NCBI GenBank assembly: GCA_000310025.1
Contig: FN649743.1
Coordinates: 3,395,903 to 3,459,902, forward strand
Reading direction: 5' to 3'
Origin: Ectocarpus siliculosus
Taxonomy: Eukaryota > Sar > Phaeophyceae > Ectocarpales > Ectocarpaceae
Length of the DNA: 64,000 bases
Shown: positions 57,199-64,000 of the stretch, one piece after another
Layout: every line of letters begins with the position of its first letter
Position numbering within the stretch: position 1 is the stretch's first letter
Notes under the pieces: generated by a model
Databases searched by the model: none
Seen by the model: the letters and a program-made list of their open reading frames with translations, nothing else
What the model was told of the DNA's origin: nothing
Made by a program: the position numbers and the translations under genes

Positions 57199-60100
57199 GG
57201 CGTCCTCCCCCGCCCCGCCTCTCCCGCGCGATGATGCCCGCCCCTGGGTGCTCGTATCCGCTAGGGAGTGGTAGACGCAATGGCACGGGCGCGTTTGTTC
57301 ACGGAAGATGGGGAGAAATTGTGCCCGTAGCTCACGGAAACGGCAGTAACGACCAACCACGTACTGCAGTCAAGGTGGCGCTTGTCCTCCCCCCTCCGAC
57401 CTTGTGGGTGTACAAGCAGGAGTGCGGGCGAGAGCGCGAAAGCTCACACAGCACCCTCGCGCGGTCGATCTCGTGCCGATTCGAGAGAACCTCTGTGTCG
57501 ATCTTTTTTTTTTTTGTCCCCCTCGAAATCTAGACTATCCTTGGTTGCAGCAATCCATCCATATCACACAGATCGTCCAATCACCAGGTGCAGAGCTCGC
57601 GAACAGGGAGAGCCAGAGAAAAAGCGCAAGACATAGCAAGGAACGGGTATCGGGGAAGCGCCTAACCACCTCTCGCCGAACGTGCTGTGTCATCATGGCA
57701 ACTACCTGGTCCGTTTCCGTCTCCTCACGGTGAGAAAAGAGTCACCAGGGATACACACGATACAAGTACACAGCCGGCGGATTTTTTATTTTTTTGCCCC
57801 TCTTTTCCCCGCCCCATCAACCCGTCAAGTTGATGTTTTGGTTCCCGACTGTCCAACCTTCGCGCTTGTTGTCGGTGGAGCGACATGACGCGCGGAAATC
57901 ACGGTATCTGACCACCCTCTTGTGCGTAGCCTCTCTGCGTTTCTTGGTCATGGCAGCTCTCGTACATTTGCTCCGACGGTTAAAAAAATATGTGTATAAG
58001 TGCGCCTGCGTTTACTTTCCCCGCAAATTTCGCCGCGACTGAACTTGAACAATCCGGCCTCATTCAGCGCATGATCGAGGCCGGACAACACCCAGGAGAG
58101 AACAAGCAGTGACCGCCTCCATTTCGCGCCCCTTTTGCCTGGTCCGTATGAAACAATGTGGTGCCCAAGGAAGCGGGAAGACGTATCTACACGTATCCGT
58201 ATGTGGCTCGATAAAACCCGCGACCACAAGAAAGAGAGCCGATTGATTGGTGGCCGCAACAAGTGGTTGAAGGTGTTCGGTAGCGTTGTTATAATAAAAT
58301 ACTGCAGTACAAGTCTAATCCAGTAGTTGAACGACAGCTGGCTGTTGGACGCCGTACTCTTGAAGGTGTAGCCCAACGCCCTCTGGTGTAGCTACAACCC
58401 CCAAACGTTTTGTAAAAGCGCCTGCGTTGACTCATAATATGGCGCACCGGGAATCCGGTGGGAGAATAATCATGCACGACGTGTGTGCTGCACCGGTATC
58501 CTCCCTGCTCTGCTGTATCTTCAATTTTTTGTTTCTGGGCAACTGATGTACATGTAGTGTACCACGCCGCGTCGTTCTGTGTATTTCGTGATGTAGCCAA
58601 GCAGAGCGGGGAGGGAAAGCATTATAGCGTCGGAATGCGCGTCTAGATACGACTGGCGAGATAGTTCAGGCGGTTGCTTTGAAGGTAGCAATGATGGGCC
58701 TTCTCTGCCTTCGCCGTAACGGTGCTTTCACGAGCAGCCGAAGCGTTGGTGGCTGGTGTCCCACACGCCCGCCTGCTCTCAGCTTCGAGACCGCGAAAGC
58801 CCTCTGACGTTGTGGACGCCGTTGTACATACGACCACGAACCTTCCCTCCTGACACTGAACCGCCGTGGGATGGCCCCCCTCATCTTGGCGAGATGCCAG
58901 CGCAGTCATGAATATTTCGTAGATTAATTCCTGCCTCGATGTTCGGTTCCTGAAATCGCATACGTATGCATGTATTTTTTTGCGCGCGTCGGAACCAACG
59001 GTTTCGTTCGATAGCCAACCAAGGGTAACGGATTGGCGTAACTCCGAATTACACTGACGAACGTTTATCTGAGCAGAGAACCCCACGGGCTGAGCTGGGC
59101 AGGCGGTACAGACCCACAGCTGAGGCAAAATATTTCACTCGCGCGTCTGGCATTGTCGCCGATAGTGTCTACATAAGTGCAGCATGTTTGACAGATCGGT
59201 TGAACGAAGCGCTGGCAACCCGGAATTGATTGTAATGCTGGGGAACGACGCAGGGAGGAAGACGGGTACGGCGACGCTTCTGATCGGCTCCTCGCCGCGA
59301 GAGCCCGCGCGAACGATCTCGAAGCTCCCTCCCCCTCGCGAAGAAATCAAGCAACAGCGACCACGGGCACGCAAGCGACAACGACACAGACACCGACGAC
59401 GACGACAACGCCAGCGCGAAAAAACCGAGGGTGCTCCAGAAAAACCACATGGGTCTCCGCCCTGGGTTGCCTGGCGCTAGGGTGAGTACTCTCCCCGTTC
59501 TCCTCTCTTGCCCGGGTAACGTCCGTTGGAGGCCGTGAACGCGATATGTGTTTCATCTCTTGTAGCAGATACAGCTACTGACACCATGGACATTAGATTA
59601 TCCTTGCTCAAGGACAAGTCTGCGGGATGTCAAGGGCTCAATTGTAAAACACCGTTGTTTCGAGTGTCGTCTTTGGAAATTAAATGATGTGTGTAGGCGA
59701 ATTACGCTGAAATATCAGCCACTAGAGTGAAAGAAAAAAGTTCTTGTGTGCGCTCTCCTCCTATGTGACTCTGGCGCCTGGTTCGTCAAATTATGTCTGT
59801 AGACTGGCGCCCAGAGCAGTCGGGGCAAACACACACACGCAGGGTCAAAAACCTTTCGGCACAGCAGCTTCGTTTCGAGTTCGACGGACTTCATGAACAA
59901 GTATTGCATAGAAAATCTATTGACAGGAGGTCCGGCGACCGTCCTCCGAATAAGGTTGTTGGATATTCGCACACGCGGATACATGTGATGCCTAGGGCAA
60001 ACAGCATTGCAACAAAGCAGGACAAACAGTTGTTCAAGTATGTGTCCATACGCCCAGCGCCAGAACCGGACCTTGCTTGTTTTCGGGATTTTTCGGTTGA

Positions 60101-60489
60101 GAATTTCGATATGCCCCTCACACGATGAGACATGGGCGGGTAGTGGGAGGATATTTCAAGATGCTGTCGTGTACCATGCACTTGTTGAACAATGGCTTGC
60201 CATGGGATCGCTTACGATTTCACCGATAGTTTTTTTGTTCCGAGAATATATCGTTGGCGTTGTAGCGATGTTCGCCTGAGAGACAAATCGCTCATCCACC
60301 CCCCCAAGGAAGCGAAGGCGTTTTACGTCGACGGGCGGACCTCCCTGATTCTTTCGCTGTTCTTGACAAAATAAGTGGCTTTAGATGAGGTGATTTCTTG
60401 CCCCCATGGGATATCTCGAATCTGCTGAACCTTGGAATATCGTCTTCGCATTTGCTGCTCTCAACATGTCTCGCCCCCCAACCTCTCAG
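57199..60489. other. Intergenic region between MTG1 and the GDSL gene
   Basis: No gene is recognised with confidence. A minus-strand ATG frame at 58,643-59,128 is listed separately. Basic Arg/Gln-rich low complexity at 59,340-59,430 gives misleading frames on both strands. Confidence 0.4.
58643..59128 (-). CDS. Hypothetical ORF, 161 codons
   Basis: An uninterrupted ATG-to-stop frame with mixed, protein-like composition (GWLSNETVGSDARKKIHAYV, RQELIYEIFMTALASRQDEG) and a small alanine/threonine-rich tail. No motif or family is recognised, and its neighbours give no hint. It could be a single-exon gene, a terminal exon or chance. Confidence 0.25.
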   Translation of the reverse strand: MPQLWVCTACPAQPVGFSAQINVRQCNSELRQSVTLGWLSNETVGSDARKKIHAYVCDFRNRTSRQELIYEIFMTALASRQDEGGHPTAVQCQEGRFVVVCTTASTTSEGFRGLEAESRRACGTPATNASAARESTVTAKAEKAHHCYLQSNRLNYLASRI

Positions 60490-63400
60490 GTTTCTCGGGG
60501 CAACTTATGTTGGGAGATGTCCCGGAGGGTACCTCAACTGCGACTACGAGATCGAATTGCCAGAAGGGTAAGGCGCTCCGCTGTCGCACCAGCGGAGTAT
60601 TTCATACCAGGCTGTCAAGTTCGAGGATTCGAGGCTTTATGTAGAATACACTTATGTAAAATATTCTTGACTTCTCTCCCGGGCAGGACGCGTGTGGTGT
60701 TGGCCGTACCCGCAGCTTGCCCAGCTCTGCTTGGAGGCGACAAGCAAACGTTGAATGGAAGGCGTTCCTTTGAGTCGAGCGATGAGGGAATTTTCGGCCT
60801 TTCTGCATGGGCTGCAAATTTGTTTTTCAGTTTGAGGAAGCCAAAAGGGGGGATCCCGTCCGTAGACCCCCGGGCCCCCCCCCCCCCGCCGTACCTTTGC
60901 ATGTTGCTCATGGATGATAGCGATGCTTGTGTACAAAACCCCCGACGTATCGATCGGCTCTCTTGGCGTCTACCCCAACCAAGAAGAGGAAGTATCCACA
61001 CGAAGATTGGCATCGCTCTGTCGACGAAGCTGATGCGAGTTCTGTGATTTTGAGCGCGAAATCGACACGGAGTAGCTCGCCCTCCGTCCGCTAAAACAAC
61101 TGCTCACAAGCTCTCCTTGTGCACGGTTTTCAGGGTGAATCGGGCCACCGTACCCGTACCTCGTGACGGCCGGCGGAGTTGGATGAGACAGCATGCCGCG
61201 CTAAAGGTGACCGATCCCCTCTCACTCGCCTTGCACGGCTGGTTTGTGGGTGTGGGCGTTGTCTTTGCTGTCGCTGCCACGGGCGGTGATGTGAGGATGA
61301 TCGTAGTGTTGACCTTTCTCCGAAGCATTCTACCTCACGCAATTCAGCAACCGTAAGCCAAAAAAAAGGGGTGTTTTTTTTTCATCGTTTTGATGGGGAT
61401 TTTCACGCTCACTCTACGAGGTTTCCTACTTTTTTTTTTGTTTGTGGCTGCCTTTGCGGTGTGTGGTCGCTGTGTCGTTCTCAGGCTCAAACCAGCGAGG
61501 AAGGGCCGACGACGCGCGTGCTGGTGCTGGGGGATTCCATCACCGAGGTGGGTGCAATGGAAAGGACCTGGGAAGCATGTAGTCACAAGTCCACGCGGTT
61601 ATCGTAAGTGTATGGCACGGGAAGAACGCGCGAACCACCCCACGCGCGCCGCCGCGCTTCGCGGTAAGTAGGCACCCTTGTCCGGGCGCTGTTAGCTTGC
61701 TGCGAAACCGTGGGCGTTTTCTCTGCACATCCCCCTGCATGTTTCCCCGTTTGCGCCCACCCAGGGTCTCCGCCCTGCTATGTCGGTACTCGATTGTTGT
61801 GTTTCCGAGCAGAGCGCGCTTGCCACCCTGCAGCAACTCTCTTGTCCGGCGGAGCACAGTTGAGATCGGCCCCGCCCCTTGCGCGAAATCGTTGCTTGTT
61901 GTTGCGAACCTTGTTGCCACGAAGGAGTTGCGGCCAGGGAAACGATGAGTGTGTCTGGTTTACCAACTCTTGCGGTATTCGGGGTTTAGTTTTGAGTAGG
62001 GGCGATCCGTCGCGTCTTCGCCTTTTGGTTTGCTAGCCCGACGCGGCCCCATGTGTGTACTAGAGACATTTTTAACGACCGTTCGCAGCTGCGTGTCTCT
62101 TCTCAATCTCTCGCATTCTTTCTCAATCGTCTCCGTCTGTCGTTCTTTTCGCACGTGGTTATGTTTAATACCTGTTTTCAAAGGAACTTCTCGGTACACG
62201 GGGCGGAAAGACCAGGCCAGACTGGGGGTCGCCCGCCGTATGGATGGTGAGTACAGTGGCAGCAGCGGCAGCGGCAGTAGCAGTAGCAGTCTCTTACGTA
62301 TTAGAAACGAGTGAAATTCCCTCTAGCCGTTACGAAAGGTTTAAAGATGAGTGATAGCGTACACGGTGCATCCTGTGGGCGTAGCTACTGGACGATGCGT
62401 GTTACAACCGGCCGGTGACTTAGGCTAGGGTTGGCCAATCTGTTGCTCCGTACGCATATGCATGGTATTTTGTCGAACGTCATGGTAGACCTGGCTGGCC
62501 CACGACATTAGCCTCAGCTGGACAAGCATTGAATCTCCTTTAGTTTCTAGCTCGCGACGCCCCCTCGGGTCTGTCCACCTTCGTGAGTGTATGCCCGGGC
62601 TTCACGACATTATGGCCCTACCCGGTGCAAGCTTGGACGGCTCCTTGTCTGGAGTGGCCCAACGTTAGTCTCCTTGCCGCCGCCGGCAAGCGCCCGGCAT
62701 CAGAAAGCAGTAGCGGGAGGTTATCGACCACATCTGGCCGATGGCATGTCCGCACAAACTGATTCGTGGTTGCTCGTGTGGGTGGCTTGATCCTTTGTCT
62801 CCCCAGCGTTATTACGCCGACTTGGGGTCCATCAACCTCGGCGTGTCCGGGGATCAGACGCAACACCTTCTCTGGCGGCTGCAGAACGGCGAGCTACCCG
62901 ACTTGCTGCAACCCGAGGTACTGCTCCCACCACCCTCCCTGTCATGGTTGTGCATCTAGAACTCCCGATGAGTTCGTCCCATACGCATGCCGCTGCTATT
63001 GTTGCCGCTCTCGTTCTTTTCTTGTTGTTCATATGAAGTATGTCTAGCGTTTTCGCTTCCGCGCACCTTCGAGCCGGGGCTATTCCTCATCTTCCGCCGT
63101 GCCACGAATCCTAGTTGCGCACCACGAGTTTGCTCCGCACGCCTGTGTGCAGTTTCGCGAAGGATCCCCTTCCGTGCTTGTTTTTTGGTTGTTGTTCTTT
63201 TGTCCCTGGCGTTATGAATACCATCACACATTCTCGCTTTTCCCGGCCGAAGATGTGCTATAGGTACCCCCAAACGAGCAGCTCGGCTTGACAACCTAAA
63301 AATCGAGCTTATCTTTGTTGTTCAAGCGTACATATCGTATGCCCGTGTGTTGATGTTGGGTCTCGTTTGGTTCCCGAGCCGTGTGTGTCCGTTTTACTGG

Positions 63401-63794
63401 GTAAGGGCTGACAGACTTGTAGTCGGGATGACGACGCTCGTGTTCGATCGGCGTGCTCGCGCGGCTCGCAGCGTGTGCATTGTAGTTGGTCGGCAGACAG
63501 ATGTAGGCCTTCCCATTCTCGTTCCCTCACTCCTGAGGGGTGAGGAGACTTTTAGCGCTTTGTGTCATTGCCTCGCCATCGACCGTCGCTCGTAGAATGC
63601 GCGTGTTTCGCTGCCCCCCCCCCCCCCCCGTCGGCGCTTCTATCCCGTACTAATGGTGCGCTGTTTTCTGTATTTTTTTCTCTCTGTCGTCTGTCGGAAC
63701 CCTGAAGTCTATTCTTGTGGCCATCGGGACCAACAACCTCGGGAAGGGCATGGACGCGCAGGACACGGTCGGAGGAGTCAAGGCCGTCGTCAAG
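60490..63794 (+). CDS. GDSL hydrolase of the PAF-acetylhydrolase Ib-alpha type, 3' end outside the window
   Basis: Exons 61,134-61,206, 61,485-61,547, 62,184-62,246, 62,807-62,917 and 63,708-63,794 join in phase, and a phase-compatible exon precedes them at 60,490-60,567. Landmarks are RRSWMRQHAALK, RVLVLGDSITE (nucleophile Ser block), INLGVSGDQTQHLLWRLQNG (oxyanion Gly block) and SILVAIGTNNLGKG (Asn block). The Asp/His block lies beyond the window. This order matches the catalytic alpha subunit of PAF-AH Ib and its algal/plant relatives, which cleave short acyl esters. The first exon is not found, so presence of a signal peptide is unknown. Confidence 0.88.
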
Positions 63795-64000
63795 GTACAG
63801 AAACAAGTATTCTAGAAGGCAGTAGAGAGTATTCTCACCTGTACCACACACACGCTGTAGCTGCTGCTGTTGGCCACAAGGAGCGCCGCTTCACCAATCC
63901 TTCCCAAGGGGTCAATAGACCGACGAAGGCACGAGCTTGATTGAGTTGCGTGGGGTCACCCGTGGGCATAGCATTAGTTTCACACAGGGCAGCCTGTAGT
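63795..64000 (+). other. Intron of the GDSL gene running off the window
   Basis: It follows the donor AAG/GTACAG. Nothing else is recognised before the window ends. Confidence 0.6.

Noticed and set aside
59793-60128. 111-codon plus-strand ATG frame upstream of the GDSL gene
   Set aside because: No motif, no splice partner and no phase link to the GDSL exons; length is compatible with chance at this base composition.

Overview
The window looks like nuclear DNA of a stramenopile alga, most likely a brown alga (Ectocarpus-like). The signs are intron-rich genes with small exons (mostly 50-270 bp) and introns of several hundred bases, degenerate TTTAGGG-type telomere-like tracts, a C-terminal multi-membrane 'TRP-like' fragment of a kind I associate with stramenopile receptor-like proteins, and dense, diverse repeats. 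The species assignment is inference.

Layout. (1) 1-3.2 kb: 5' half of an LTR retrotransposon on the minus strand (zinc-ribbon ORF, an ORF carrying a NADAR domain, retropepsin, start of the RT region), cut by the window edge. (2) 3.2-12.5 kb: repeats only, with a rearranged leader fragment, a 100-N gap beside a ~250-bp satellite, and a decayed element of unknown type at 6.9-10.5 kb. (3) 12.5-34 kb: three paralogous copies, all on the plus strand, of a four-exon gene that I read as BAF-like (barrier-to-autointegration factor). Their introns carry arrays of CCATGG-centred palindromes. Between them lie a broken TRP-like membrane gene, a SINE-like insertion and a decayed LINE. (4) 34-36.9 kb: a second fragment of the retrotransposon leader and unassigned sequence. 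(5) 36.9-64 kb: a host gene block in which I could place exons with consistent splice phases. The genes are ribulose-phosphate 3-epimerase (minus), mitochondrial ribosomal protein bS21m (plus), MBF1 (plus), an MTG1/YlqF-type circularly permuted GTPase (minus) and a PAF-acetylhydrolase-like GDSL hydrolase (plus, running off the window).

How the parts relate. bS21m and MTG1 are both expected to act on the mitochondrial ribosome. RPE and bS21m are divergently transcribed from a ~0.5-kb interval. MBF1 is a basal transcription coactivator. SINE-like copies sit in introns of RPE and MBF1, and a foldback element sits in an MTG1 intron.

The most unusual items are the triplicated BAF-like genes, with synonymous-biased divergence and palindrome-rich introns, and the retrotransposon ORF carrying NADAR, a domain family that includes ADP-ribose glycosidases. 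All exon models come from reading splice signals and family motifs by eye. First exons are unresolved for RPE, the BAF-like genes and the GDSL gene.
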